Made by a program: the position numbers and the translations under genes. 15,493 nt of DNA, taken from the NCBI GenBank assembly GCA_025057695.1, contig JANWVB010000022.1, positions 1 to 15,493 on the forward strand, given 5' to 3'. The notes beneath the pieces were generated by a model, which was given only the letters and a program-made list of their open reading frames with translations, did no database searches and was not told where the DNA came from. Of the stretch, positions 6,783 through 14,243 are shown piece after piece. This DNA comes from Patescibacteria group bacterium (GTDB taxonomy: Bacteria > Patescibacteriota > Microgenomatia > UBA8517). How positions within the stretch are numbered: position 1 is the stretch's first letter; the number at the start of each line of letters is the position of its first letter.

Positions 6783-7493
6783 TTAAGAAAAACCTAAATT
6801 TTTTAACGCCTCTTGCAGATCTGAAGGCAAATTTGAACTAAAAGTTAACTTTTCGCCTGAACGCGGATGTGAAAAAACAATTTCCGAAGCATGTAAAAAC
6901 AATCTTGGACAAAATTTTCTGTCTTTCCTAGCCGTTTTTCTGCCAGCATAAAATTCGTCTGAAAATATTGGATTTCCTAAATATTTAGCATGAACCCTAA
7001 TCTGATGCGTTCTACCAGTTTTAGGATAAAACTTAGTCAAAGAATACTTTTCGTTTTCTTTTGCATATACCCTAATCACTTCGTAATCGCTTAAAGCCTG
7101 TCTGCCACCAGGATAAACACCAAATCTTTCTCTATTCCAAGGAAGTCTGCCAACAGGAACGTCTATTGTGCCTTTTGGCTTCTTTGGCTCTCCATGCAAA
7201 AGAGCTAAGTATGTCTTTTTTACACTACGATTTTTGAATTGAGATTGCAAATTATCAAAAGCCTCTTTATCTTTAGCAACCAGAAGTATTCCGCTAGTTT
7301 CCTTGTCCAACCTATGCACTATTCCATTTCTATATTCATAATTGCCAATAAGCGGATATTTGAAATTCTTTGACAACCAATTTTGCACAACAAAAGTTGT
7401 CTTAACCGTTTTGGCATCATTTACTACCCATCCGGCAGGCTTTAGGATCACTAAAAGGCATGCATCTTCAAAAATTATTTCAGGAGTTAACAT
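6783..7493 (-). CDS. RluA-family RNA pseudouridine synthase
   Basis: 236 residues. The catalytic motif HRLDKETSGILLVAKD is at 60-75, with D63 as the nucleophilic aspartate that isomerises uridine. The other family signatures are present: VILKPAGWVVN (15-25), KTYLALLHGEP (93-103) and the RNA-binding GRTHQIRVHAKYLGNPIFSDEFYAG (160-184). RluD and RluC are usually over 300 residues because they carry an N-terminal S4 domain. That domain is missing here, so the enzyme resembles the short RluA/TruC-like form, and its target in rRNA or tRNA cannot be named. It follows the DksA-like gene by 20 bp on the same strand and is likely in the same operon. Confidence 0.92.
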   Translation of the reverse strand: MLTPEIIFEDACLLVILKPAGWVVNDAKTVKTTFVVQNWLSKNFKYPLIGNYEYRNGIVHRLDKETSGILLVAKDKEAFDNLQSQFKNRSVKKTYLALLHGEPKKPKGTIDVPVGRLPWNRERFGVYPGGRQALSDYEVIRVYAKENEKYSLTKFYPKTGRTHQIRVHAKYLGNPIFSDEFYAGRKTARKDRKFCPRLFLHASEIVFSHPRSGEKLTFSSNLPSDLQEALKNLGFS

Positions 7494-7513
7494 TATTTAG
7501 CACAGAGAGTAAA

Positions 7514-7903
7514 TCATTCTCTTTTTTTAGCGCATTTTGCGCACATGGTGGCTTCCGGCTCTATCATAAGTCTGTCTGTGTCTATCATCTTCCCACAATC
7601 TTCACAAATGCCATACTTCCCTAACTTAATCATAGAAAGAGCTTTCTTTACCTGAATTATCCTTTTGTCTAATTCTGATTTTATTGATGTAGTCACAACA
7701 TGCCCGTACTGCTCGGCGGCGTCATCGTCGATAGAAGCGTTGTCGGTAAGTCTGGATTGATCCAAAAACGGATCCCTCTTTGAAATGCTTTTTTTAGTTT
7801 TTTTAAGTTGGGTTAACTTCTGTGTCAAAAAATTCTTAACTGGCTTAAGCACATTTGAAGGGAAAACAAAACCTGCAGTTTTTTCTTTTTTGTTTTTTTT
7901 CAT
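7514..7903 (-). CDS. DksA/TraR-family zinc-finger protein
   Basis: 129 residues. The C-terminus carries a four-cysteine zinc finger, C100-x2-C103 (GICEDCGKMI) and C121-x2-C124 (MCAKCAKK), with the family spacing and the GICEDCG...I...RL pattern. Residues 65-95 form the coiled-coil arm, preceded by the acidic stretch SIDDDAAEQYG (57-67), which may correspond to the DxxDxA tip that enters the RNA polymerase secondary channel in DksA. The first 45 residues are very lysine-rich and do not belong to the conserved fold. The start codon overlaps the stop of the upstream membrane-protein gene in an ATGA, which suggests translational coupling. A role in adjusting transcription initiation is inferred from the family. 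Confidence 0.88.
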   Translation of the reverse strand: MKKNKKEKTAGFVFPSNVLKPVKNFLTQKLTQLKKTKKSISKRDPFLDQSRLTDNASIDDDAAEQYGHVVTTSIKSELDKRIIQVKKALSMIKLGKYGICEDCGKMIDTDRLMIEPEATMCAKCAKKRE

Positions 7904-8499
7904 AACTTATTTAACTTATAAAACCCGAGTAATGTCAAAAATAAGAAAAATGCTGAAAAACTGATTTCTAACCTTGGATCTAAGCTTAACACACTTGGCA
8001 AAAAAACTCCAACCAAAATCCTTCCTAAAAAAAACGCGAATAAAGTCATAACTCCAGCAATCCCAATTCTCCCTGATTTATACCAAACAAATTGTTTATA
8101 AGACCGAAAAATAAAATGGTACAAAAAAATTAAAGCAACAACAGAACAGAAATTGACCAATTCAGTAAAATCGCGTTTAAACCCAAGCAAAACCGCCGCT
8201 CTTGCAAAAAAACACCACAAACAAGAAATTGTCAAAACATCAACAATCTCAAAGAACTTAACTTTCTTTTTCTTGGATTGGATATAAACAGATACTCCTA
8301 AACCTAGTAAAACAAACCAAAAAATTGCATCTTTGTAAAAATAAGACGGGATTAGAAATAACGAAGTCAAGCCAAATATAGAAAGCCCAAGAGAAAAAAT
8401 CAAATTTTCTGACAAATCTTCACGCAACCTTCTCCATAAGAAAAATATTCCAACAAGAGACAAAAACAGAAAGAAAAATATTTCTAACGCAAAATACAT
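7900..8499 (-). CDS. Integral membrane protein, unknown (weak Lgt-like features)
   Basis: 199 residues with about six or seven membrane segments (roughly 3-22, 33-50, 58-73, 84-105, 113-130, 146-168 and 178-195). A basic loop, QSKKKKVKF (74-82), separates the third and fourth segments. The stretch FEIVDVLTISCLWCFFARA and the late GRIGIAGVMTLFAFFLGRI loosely recall prolipoprotein diacylglyceryl transferase (Lgt), but the diagnostic Lgt signature is not present, so this is only a suggestion. It heads the operon that continues with the DksA-like protein (4-bp ATGA overlap) and the RluA-type synthase. It is divergent from the gene at 8568, separated by 68 bp. Confidence 0.75.
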   Translation of the reverse strand: MYFALEIFFFLFLSLVGIFFLWRRLREDLSENLIFSLGLSIFGLTSLFLIPSYFYKDAIFWFVLLGLGVSVYIQSKKKKVKFFEIVDVLTISCLWCFFARAAVLLGFKRDFTELVNFCSVVALIFLYHFIFRSYKQFVWYKSGRIGIAGVMTLFAFFLGRILVGVFLPSVLSLDPRLEISFSAFFLFLTLLGFYKLNKL

Positions 8500-8526
8500 T
8501 TTAGTTTTGAATTTAATGATACAAAT

Positions 8527-8555
8527 TTGACATTAAAACTTCCACCTAGTAACAT
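8527..8555 (+). promoter_or_regulatory. Predicted promoter of the gene at 8568
   Basis: TTGACA (8527-8532, perfect) is followed after 17 bp by TAACAT (8550-8555, 4/6). The start would be near 8562, leaving a leader of about 6 nt before the ATG at 8568. That is too short for a ribosome binding site. Confidence 0.5.
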
Positions 8556-8567
8556 TTCTAGTAGTTT

Positions 8568-9059
8568 ATGCTAGAGACTCCCCATGTAGTAGTAGGGGCC
8601 GCACTTGCCGCTAAAGTCGTAAATCCTTTTCTTGCCATTCCTCTTTCTTTTGCAAGCCATTTTGTGCTTGATACTGTGCCTCACTGGAACCCTCACATCT
8701 CCACAGAAAAACGAAGATTTGGTCATATTACAAAAAAAAGCGTTCTTATAATATCTGCAGATGTTATCCTCGCTCTGCTAATTGGAACCGCAATTTCAAT
8801 CGCAATTTCTTATACACAAGATCCGAATCAAGGCATAATTTTTAATTGGAAACAATTTGCAGTCGCAATGCTTTGTTGCTTTGCGGCAGTTTTGCCCGAT
8901 GTGATAGAAGCTCCATTGTTTTTCACAAAATACAGGTCAAAATTTCTTGAAATCTGGCTTAAGTTTCAAAAATCTATCCAAAATGACACAAATTTCTTCT
9001 GGGGAATCATCACTCAAGTTTTAACTATTTCTGCCGCTTTGTATTGGATATTTGGATAA
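8568..9059 (+). CDS. Small membrane protein with His/Asp motifs, possibly metal-dependent hydrolase-like
   Basis: 163 residues with three or four membrane segments (about 7-33, 57-80, 97-118 and 145-162). Polar residues suitable for metal binding sit in or beside them: H6, S30-H31-xxx-D35-xxx-H39 in SHFVLDTVPHW, H43, and D111 in AVLPDVIE. This arrangement is reminiscent of YdjM-like membrane-bound metal-dependent hydrolases, but the match is short and the function uncertain. The gene has its own promoter with almost no leader. It is convergent with efp, and only 2 bp separate the two stop codons. Confidence 0.7.
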   Translation: MLETPHVVVGAALAAKVVNPFLAIPLSFASHFVLDTVPHWNPHISTEKRRFGHITKKSVLIISADVILALLIGTAISIAISYTQDPNQGIIFNWKQFAVAMLCCFAAVLPDVIEAPLFFTKYRSKFLEIWLKFQKSIQNDTNFFWGIITQVLTISAALYWIFG

Positions 9060-9061
9060 CT

Positions 9062-9625
9062 TTACTCCTTTACCCTTTCGACATACTCGCCCGTTCTTGT
9101 ATCAACTCTCACTCTATCACCTTTTTCCACAAAAAGAGGAACACGCACAGAAATTCCATTTTCCAAAACTGCGGATTTGTACATATTTGAAGCTGAATTG
9201 CCCCTGACACCAGGATCTGTCTCAGCAACTTTCAGAATCACCTTAGGAGGAATATCTACACCCAAAACTTTATCTTCCCAGAGCACAACAGTAACAATTT
9301 CCCCTTCTTTGATATAAGGAAGCTCATTTTCCAAAACCTCTTTTTGCACTTCTAATTGTTCATAAGTTGAAGGATCCATGAACACGGCATTTGCGCCATC
9401 CTGATAAAGGTACTGAAGAGTTCGTTTAGTTGTTTTTGCTTCTTCCACTTTCACCGAAGAAGAAAAAGTTTTTTCAACAACAGATCCTGAGATTAAATCT
9501 CTTGCCAAAACACGCACTGTGGCTCCGCCTCTGCCCATTTTTATGAAAGTGTACTTAAGCACTTTGTGCGGTTTGCCATCGTGCAAAAACGCTGTTCCGT
9601 TTCTTAAATCAGAAGCGCTTAGCAT
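9062..9625 (-). CDS. efp: Translation elongation factor P with arginine at the tip position
   Basis: 187 residues, normal EF-P length, with the N-terminal KOW-like domain (1-65), the central OB domain (66-128) and the C-terminal OB domain (129-187), ending in the family pattern RVDTRTGEYVERV. EF-P enters the E site and rescues ribosomes stalled on consecutive prolines. The tip loop reads IKMGRGGATVRV, so the residue that is lysine in the common PGKG loop is R32. Arginine at this position is rhamnosylated by EarP in Pseudomonas and Neisseria; no earP is visible here. The start at 9625 is supported by AGGTAGG 9 nt upstream, one of the few plausible ribosome binding sites in the window. It has its own promoter at 9650-9678. 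Confidence 0.96.
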   Translation of the reverse strand: MLSASDLRNGTAFLHDGKPHKVLKYTFIKMGRGGATVRVLARDLISGSVVEKTFSSSVKVEEAKTTKRTLQYLYQDGANAVFMDPSTYEQLEVQKEVLENELPYIKEGEIVTVVLWEDKVLGVDIPPKVILKVAETDPGVRGNSASNMYKSAVLENGISVRVPLFVEKGDRVRVDTRTGEYVERVKE

Positions 9626-9649
9626 AAAATTTTACCTACCTCAAAGGGT

Positions 9650-9678
9650 ATTTTACTTTAAAAAATCTAAAAATCAAA
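9650..9678 (-). promoter_or_regulatory. Predicted promoter of efp
   Basis: On the minus strand, TTTGAT (9673-9678) is followed after 17 bp by TAAAAT (9650-9655, 5/6). The leader would be about 18 nt and contains the AGGTAGG ribosome binding site. This lets efp be expressed independently of the upstream nuclease gene. Confidence 0.5.
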
Positions 9679-9718
9679 GCCAGATACAAAATCTTTGAAA
9701 TACTAAAATTCTCAAAAT

Positions 9719-10891
9719 TCACCTGTTGCCCTTTGCCCGATTGTGAGTTTTGCAAAGCATTTGACAATTTTCCATAGTGCTTCCGCCACCTTTGCTCCAT
9801 GCCGTCACATGATCCGCGTCCATTTCCGAAAGATCCCAAATCTTTATTTTGTTTGAATCACTTCCCAGCGCGCAAAGCGGGCAATTAGAAATTCCTTTCT
9901 CTTTTGCTTCCTGAGTTTGTCTTTCATAAACGGTTTTCTTTATAGCATCATCAAATACGCGGACATCAAGAAGGGTAGTGTCTTGCATTCCGCCTAGAAT
10001 GTACTCAAAAATGCCTCTTCTGTTTCTCACATACGGGTCGGCATAAAGTCGGGACACTTCCTTGGAAACTTCTTGTGGATTATAGGAGTTTCCATGATAC
10101 TCTTCATACATTCTCCCCCACTCTAACCCGCACATTTCTTCCTTAACATCAATAAAAACCCCTGACACCCAATCAATAACCGTATTAAAGTAAGTTTTAA
10201 GCTCATCGATATTATCATCATACCTGTGCCTGCTCATGTATTCGCTTACATTGCCGCGGCTTACCCAATCTAAAGCAGTGCGCAAAAAATCCTGTCTGTT
10301 GACATTGCCTCTCACATATGCTTTCCATTTATTCACATTAGCATTTTGACTGTTGCTAAATTCCGCTCTCGCCAGAGTTACAAAAGGACCAGAATAAACA
10401 GCGTTCAAAAGCTCCTGCTCGTTAAGCGGCACGCCGGCAATATTTATGGTTTTGAACCATTCTTTTATTTCGCTTTCTGTGCCCTCGCAGATGTAAATGA
10501 GAAGTTTGGTATCCAAAATTTTTTGTTTTTTGTCAGAAGACATATTATGAAAATATTGCGGATTTCCATGTTCATCAAAAATGGCGAATTTGTCGGTAAT
10601 AAATCGTCCAAGGCTAGTGATGCGTTGTTGGCCATCCAAAACTTCGTATTTATCCTCGGCAACTTTATTAAAATAAATCAAGCCGATTGGGTAACCTTTC
10701 AAAACAGACTCGACCACCGCCATTTCCTTTTTCCCGCCATCCATGCTGGAGTAAATATAATTTCGCTGGTATTCCGGCTGAATTACCAATCTGCCTGACC
10801 AACCAAAAAGCCCCTTGCCTTCAAGCTCGTTATAAACGAAGCCCTCACAAATCTCTTTGATTGTTATATCTGTGCGAAGTGTGGTGTTCAT
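9719..10891 (-). CDS. DUF262 (GmrS-like) protein with C-terminal HNH nuclease domain
   Basis: 390 residues. The N-terminal DUF262 domain, a ParB/Srx-like fold used as NTPase/sensor in GmrSD, BrxU and SspE, shows IQPEYQRNY (37-45) and the signature DGQQRITSL (86-94). A helical middle part (140-320) follows. The C-terminus is a complete HNH nuclease: zinc ligands C337 and C340 (CPLC), the DADH motif with catalytic H361, GGG (368-370), N375, and C380/H383/N384 in LCKTHNRAKGN. All key residues are present, so the protein should be active. Its start overlaps the methyltransferase stop in an ATGA, so the two are translationally coupled. This points to the restriction half of a restriction-modification-type defence pair. 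The target sequence is unknown. It is not GmrSD itself, which ends in DUF1524. Confidence 0.9.
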   Translation of the reverse strand: MNTTLRTDITIKEICEGFVYNELEGKGLFGWSGRLVIQPEYQRNYIYSSMDGGKKEMAVVESVLKGYPIGLIYFNKVAEDKYEVLDGQQRITSLGRFITDKFAIFDEHGNPQYFHNMSSDKKQKILDTKLLIYICEGTESEIKEWFKTINIAGVPLNEQELLNAVYSGPFVTLARAEFSNSQNANVNKWKAYVRGNVNRQDFLRTALDWVSRGNVSEYMSRHRYDDNIDELKTYFNTVIDWVSGVFIDVKEEMCGLEWGRMYEEYHGNSYNPQEVSKEVSRLYADPYVRNRRGIFEYILGGMQDTTLLDVRVFDDAIKKTVYERQTQEAKEKGISNCPLCALGSDSNKIKIWDLSEMDADHVTAWSKGGGSTMENCQMLCKTHNRAKGNR

Positions 10892-12003
10892 AATTTCCTA
10901 TGCTTTATAAAAATTCTTTTAAACAACTCTTTCCCGTTCATAAAAACCCCACGACCATAAATGCCATTTGGATCTTGGTTTACACCACGACTAGATCCCA
11001 CTATCTCAAACTGCTCCGGATTGTATTTATCCAAAAAACTAATCGGCACGCCCATTATACCATCGTAATCGCTTGGGATAGCTTCAGTGTATGGCACCTC
11101 TATGGCATCGTAATTGTCGTACTTCTGGTAGCACGTGGGGTTGTTTTGAACTTTTTTGTTGAACTTTTTGTTTTCTTCCATAGTCATCAGTTTTAGCGGC
11201 TGGTGTCGCCTGCCATGATCAAGGTTGGTGAACCAACAAGAATTCCCTAGCCTTGTATAATTGCCAACATACCCTAATCTGGCAGCTTTTTGTTTGTATT
11301 TTTCATCAACTGGGAATCCCTCAGGAACAGCAAAAACCATATCAACACCATTACCTGTTGCGCCAAGCCATATTTTATTTTGCTTGATAAGGGGGAAAAT
11401 CTCTTTATAAGTTATCGCATTCATATTGCCAATGATCAAAAACTTCTTGTCATAATCTATAAGTTGCCTGACATACTCTCTAAAAAGCGAAAACGGCGGA
11501 TTGGTGACAACAATATCTGATTGCTTCAGAAGCTCTATGCATTCTTCGCTTCTGAAATCGCCATCGCCTTTTAACGGTTCCCACTCGTTGTGTTTGTTTT
11601 CTTTTAGAATTTTGGCTATGTCTTCCAAATCAAATTGACCATTTTCATCAACATCGGCAACATCATTGACAATAAATCTATTGGCGGTAACTTTAGGCCT
11701 GCCTTTTTGCGGTGGAAGGGTAGGATCGTCGCCAAATAGGGCAAGCTGAGTGTTGGCGACAGGAGATGGTTTATAGCTTGTGGTAATCAACTTTTTTAGC
11801 CCAAGTTTTTTAAAGTTTAAAACAAAGTATTTAAAAAAATTGCTCTCAAAGGGATCATCGCAATTACAATAGATTACTTTGTCTTTAAAAGTGTCCGGGT
11901 TGTATTCAAGATAGGCTTCAACCTCCTTTTGGATATCCTGATATTGCGTGTAAAATTCATCGTTTTTGGCTTTTTTGGCTTTGGTCAGATTCGTGTTTGG
12001 CAT
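10888..12003 (-). CDS. Adenine-specific DNA methyltransferase, EcoRI-methylase family
   Basis: 371 residues from ATG 12003; an in-frame TTG one codon upstream is a less likely start. The N-terminus KKAKNDEFYTQYQDIQKEV and VIYCNCDDPFESNFFKYF (43-60) are characteristic of the EcoRI-type N6-adenine methylase family, the second being the probable S-adenosylmethionine-binding region. The catalytic motif IV is NPPF (168-171) in DIVVTNPPFSLFREYV. It would methylate adenine in a specific duplex sequence and protect host DNA from the DUF262-HNH nuclease encoded directly downstream (4-bp overlap). It lies 51 bp after the 3' end of tRNA-Leu. No Shine-Dalgarno sequence is visible; a 9-bp direct repeat precedes the start. 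No canonical EcoRI-like endonuclease is nearby, so the partner must be the HNH protein. Confidence 0.92.
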   Translation of the reverse strand: MPNTNLTKAKKAKNDEFYTQYQDIQKEVEAYLEYNPDTFKDKVIYCNCDDPFESNFFKYFVLNFKKLGLKKLITTSYKPSPVANTQLALFGDDPTLPPQKGRPKVTANRFIVNDVADVDENGQFDLEDIAKILKENKHNEWEPLKGDGDFRSEECIELLKQSDIVVTNPPFSLFREYVRQLIDYDKKFLIIGNMNAITYKEIFPLIKQNKIWLGATGNGVDMVFAVPEGFPVDEKYKQKAARLGYVGNYTRLGNSCWFTNLDHGRRHQPLKLMTMEENKKFNKKVQNNPTCYQKYDNYDAIEVPYTEAIPSDYDGIMGVPISFLDKYNPEQFEIVGSSRGVNQDPNGIYGRGVFMNGKELFKRIFIKHRKL

Positions 12004-12014
12004 CAAACAAAAAT

Positions 12015-12039
12015 TTAGGCATAGAAAAAATTAGGCATA
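12015..12039. repeat. Direct repeat TTAGGCATA x2 between tRNA-Leu and the methyltransferase
   Basis: TTAGGCATA occurs at 12015-12023 and 12031-12039, a period of 16 bp, each followed by an A-rich run. The copies lie 12-36 bp upstream of the methyltransferase ATG, where an operator or promoter would sit. They could bind the methyltransferase or a regulator, or mark an old insertion junction. Confidence 0.4.
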
Positions 12040-12054
12040 AAAAAATTTTTCAAG

Positions 12055-12139
12055 TGCCCAGGGCGAGATTTGAACTCGCACAAGATGTTACTCTTACAGG
12101 TTTTTGAGACCTGCGTGTCTACCGTTCCACCACCTGGGC
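12055..12139 (-). tRNA. tRNA-Leu (anticodon CAA)
   Basis: An 85-nt type II tRNA on the minus strand. The acceptor stem GCCCAGG pairs with CCTGGGC, and the discriminator is A. The D arm is GTGG...GGTAGACAC. The anticodon stem CAGGT/ACCTG holds the loop CTCAAAA, so the anticodon is CAA and reads UUG. A long variable arm (AAGAGTAACATCTT) follows, then the T arm GCGAG-TTCAAAT-CTCGC. The 3' CCA is not encoded (CTT follows the discriminator), so it must be added by CCA-transferase. A run of T on the same strand lies 7-15 bases after the 3' end. Confidence 0.96.
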
Positions 12140-12206
12140 ATAAGCAAAAATCAATAAGCTTAACTTTCGTATTTTAACATTCGAGAAAAAACTTATAAAC
12201 AAATTA

Positions 12207-13523
12207 TTAAGCTCTTGCCGTCTCTCTGCTATAAAATTTCACCTGATCACCCTTGAAAAATAGTTTAATGGAAGCAAGAGGCCCGTTTCTATGTTTGGCA
12301 ACATCAAGCGCTATGTTATTCATATTTTCGTCGTCTTCGCGATACAAAAACATCACTACATCCGCATCCTGCTCTATACTCCCACTCTCTCTAAGATCCG
12401 CAAGCTGAGGCTTTTTCTCTCCTCTGTGTTCCACAGCTCTTGAGAGTTGAGAAAGCGCAAGAACAGGAATTTTGAGTTCCCTCGCCAAATTTTTAAGTCC
12501 CTGTGAGATTTCCCCCACTTCTTGCACACGATTCTCTAAATTCCTGCTTCTGGCAAGTTGTAAATAATCAACTATCAAAAGTTCAAGCCCCTGTTCCACC
12601 TGAAGTCTGCGAGCGCGACTTCGCATTTCAAGTATGGATAATGCCGGAGTATCGTCTATAAAGATAGGAGCGTCATACAATATTCCCATCGCTTCGGATA
12701 ATTTTGCAAATTCGTCTTCTGTGAGCCTGCCGGTTTTTAATTTCCACGAATCTATTTCCGCATGTGCAACCAACAGCCTGTCATTGAGCTCTTCCTTGCT
12801 CATTTCCAAAGAAAAAAAACCAACAGGCTTTTTGTTTTTTACCGCCACATAAGAAGCTATATTAAGGGCTAGGGCAGTCTTACCTACCCCCGGTCTTGCC
12901 GCAAGAATTATGAGATTGGAAGGTTGTAATCCTGATAATGTTTTATCCAGATCGGCAAAGCCAGTTGCTACCCCGCGCATTTCTCCGGGATTTTTATAAA
13001 GCTCATCCAATCTGTCAAAGCTAACAGTCAAAACATTTTTTATATGCTCAAAGCCCTTGGAAGAACTTTGCGTGGATAATGAATAAACTTCAGACTCGGC
13101 TTTGTCCAAAAGCTCAGAAACGCTCATGCTGTCATCTGTGGACATCTCCACAAGCTTGCTTGCGGTTTTTAGAAGAGATCTTTTTATGGCAAAATCCCGA
13201 ACAATCCTGCCATAATGCTCAACGTGAGCGGTTGTGGGAACTTTGTTTGACAAGTTAGTCAAGAATGTCAAACCACCTATTGATTTTAGAAGCTTCTTTT
13301 TTTTGAGCCGCTCAGAAATTGTCAAAACATCAATTGGAATTCTTTCGTCAAAAAGCTCAAGCGCCACAAGGTAAACTTCTTTAAGCCTGCCGTCATAAAA
13401 ATCATCAGGAGACAAAAACTCCGCCACCGCAACAATTGCATCTTTGTCCAAAAGCAAGGACCCGACAACAGATTCCTCTGCTTCCTGAGAATGCGGAGGT
13501 ATTCGTGGTGATTTGTCAGCCAT
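12207..13523 (-). CDS. dnaB: Replicative DNA helicase DnaB
   Basis: 438 residues, slightly short of the usual 450-470. The N-terminal collar domain (PPHSQEAEESVVGSLLLD at 9-26) binds primase, and the linker runs to about 180. The RecA-like motor domain has Walker A ARPGVGKTA (209-217), GFFSLEMS (235-242), Walker B LLIVDYLQL (315-323), LSQLSRAVE (357-365), DLRESGSIEQDADVV (376-390) and the HRNGP arginine-finger region (411-415). No intein interrupts the motor domain, although that is a common insertion site in this gene. The hexamer unwinds the fork 5'-3' on the lagging strand. It follows the MBL-fold gene by 62 bp on the same strand. tRNA-Leu begins 67 bp after it, possibly on the same transcript. 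Confidence 0.97.
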   Translation of the reverse strand: MADKSPRIPPHSQEAEESVVGSLLLDKDAIVAVAEFLSPDDFYDGRLKEVYLVALELFDERIPIDVLTISERLKKKKLLKSIGGLTFLTNLSNKVPTTAHVEHYGRIVRDFAIKRSLLKTASKLVEMSTDDSMSVSELLDKAESEVYSLSTQSSSKGFEHIKNVLTVSFDRLDELYKNPGEMRGVATGFADLDKTLSGLQPSNLIILAARPGVGKTALALNIASYVAVKNKKPVGFFSLEMSKEELNDRLLVAHAEIDSWKLKTGRLTEDEFAKLSEAMGILYDAPIFIDDTPALSILEMRSRARRLQVEQGLELLIVDYLQLARSRNLENRVQEVGEISQGLKNLARELKIPVLALSQLSRAVEHRGEKKPQLADLRESGSIEQDADVVMFLYREDDENMNNIALDVAKHRNGPLASIKLFFKGDQVKFYSRETARA

Positions 13524-13585
13524 AATACTTTTACAAAAAATATTCTTCAGGGCAGATTAGAAGAAACGATCTAAAAATCAAATTA

Positions 13586-14233
13586 TCACTTTCTATTGAA
13601 GATAACAATTTTTCTCTCTTCGGCGACATCAGATTTTTTTATAGAAAGTTTGTCTAAAGTTTCAACCGGCATGGCGTAAGCCTTAACAAACTCGGAAACT
13701 TCTTCCAGCATTCCAAATGCGCTTTGCGATAAACCCTCAGATTTATAATGCATCGGCACAACTATTGGAGCGTCTATTTCTTGTGCCACTTTCGCCGCCA
13801 CTTCTGAGTTTATGGTATAGACTCCGCCCGTGGGTATAAGCAATATATCTATAGATCCCATCTCTTCTATTAACTGATCGCTTAAAACATGCCCCAAATC
13901 TCCCAAATGAGCAATCCTAAAATCATCTATTTCAATAACAAAAATTGTGTTTTTACCTCTAAGCTCTCCTTTCTTATCATCATGATATGAGGGAAATCCA
14001 AGAAAAGACACTCCCATAACTTCATACTCTCCAGGTGCGTCAATCACTTTTTTGGCATTTGTCACCCCCTGCAAATAATTATGATCTGCGTGCTGATGAG
14101 AAACGCAAACAATATCCGCTTCGGTTGTAGGAAATTTAATACCAACAAAAGCAGGATCAAAAGGATCTGTAACTACTACCGCACTTTTGCCTTTTAATTT
14201 AAAGGATGAATGCCCCAAATAAGTAATATCCAT
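13586..14233 (-). CDS. UPF0173-type metallo-beta-lactamase-fold hydrolase
   Basis: 215 residues from ATG 14233. The start MDITYLGHSSFKLKG is the canonical beginning of this family (compare YtkL-like proteins). Metal ligands are H46, H48, D50 and H51 in SHQHADHN, H109 with D112 in AHLGDLGH, and H162 in VVPMHYK, all present, so a di-metal hydrolase is expected. The substrate is unknown. An upstream in-frame ATG at 14272 would add 13 hydrophobic residues (ILCILRFVIYFY), but it lies inside the predicted -35 box, so 14233 is preferred. The gene has its own near-leaderless promoter and precedes dnaB by 62 bp. Confidence 0.9.
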   Translation of the reverse strand: MDITYLGHSSFKLKGKSAVVVTDPFDPAFVGIKFPTTEADIVCVSHQHADHNYLQGVTNAKKVIDAPGEYEVMGVSFLGFPSYHDDKKGELRGKNTIFVIEIDDFRIAHLGDLGHVLSDQLIEEMGSIDILLIPTGGVYTINSEVAAKVAQEIDAPIVVPMHYKSEGLSQSAFGMLEEVSEFVKAYAMPVETLDKLSIKKSDVAEERKIVIFNRK

Positions 14234-14243
14234 ATAAAAGTAA

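Noticed and set aside
9626..9718. attR-type copy of the tRNA-Leu 3' end on the efp side of the methylase-nuclease module
   Set aside because: I searched by eye for the T-arm and acceptor sequence and found no copy of useful length.
10346..10798. Plus-strand open frame of 150 codons
   Set aside because: It lies wholly inside the DUF262-HNH gene, whose motifs are clear on the opposite strand, so this is a shadow frame.
12207..13523. Intein in dnaB
   Set aside because: Walker A, Walker B and later motifs follow at normal spacing and the length is normal.
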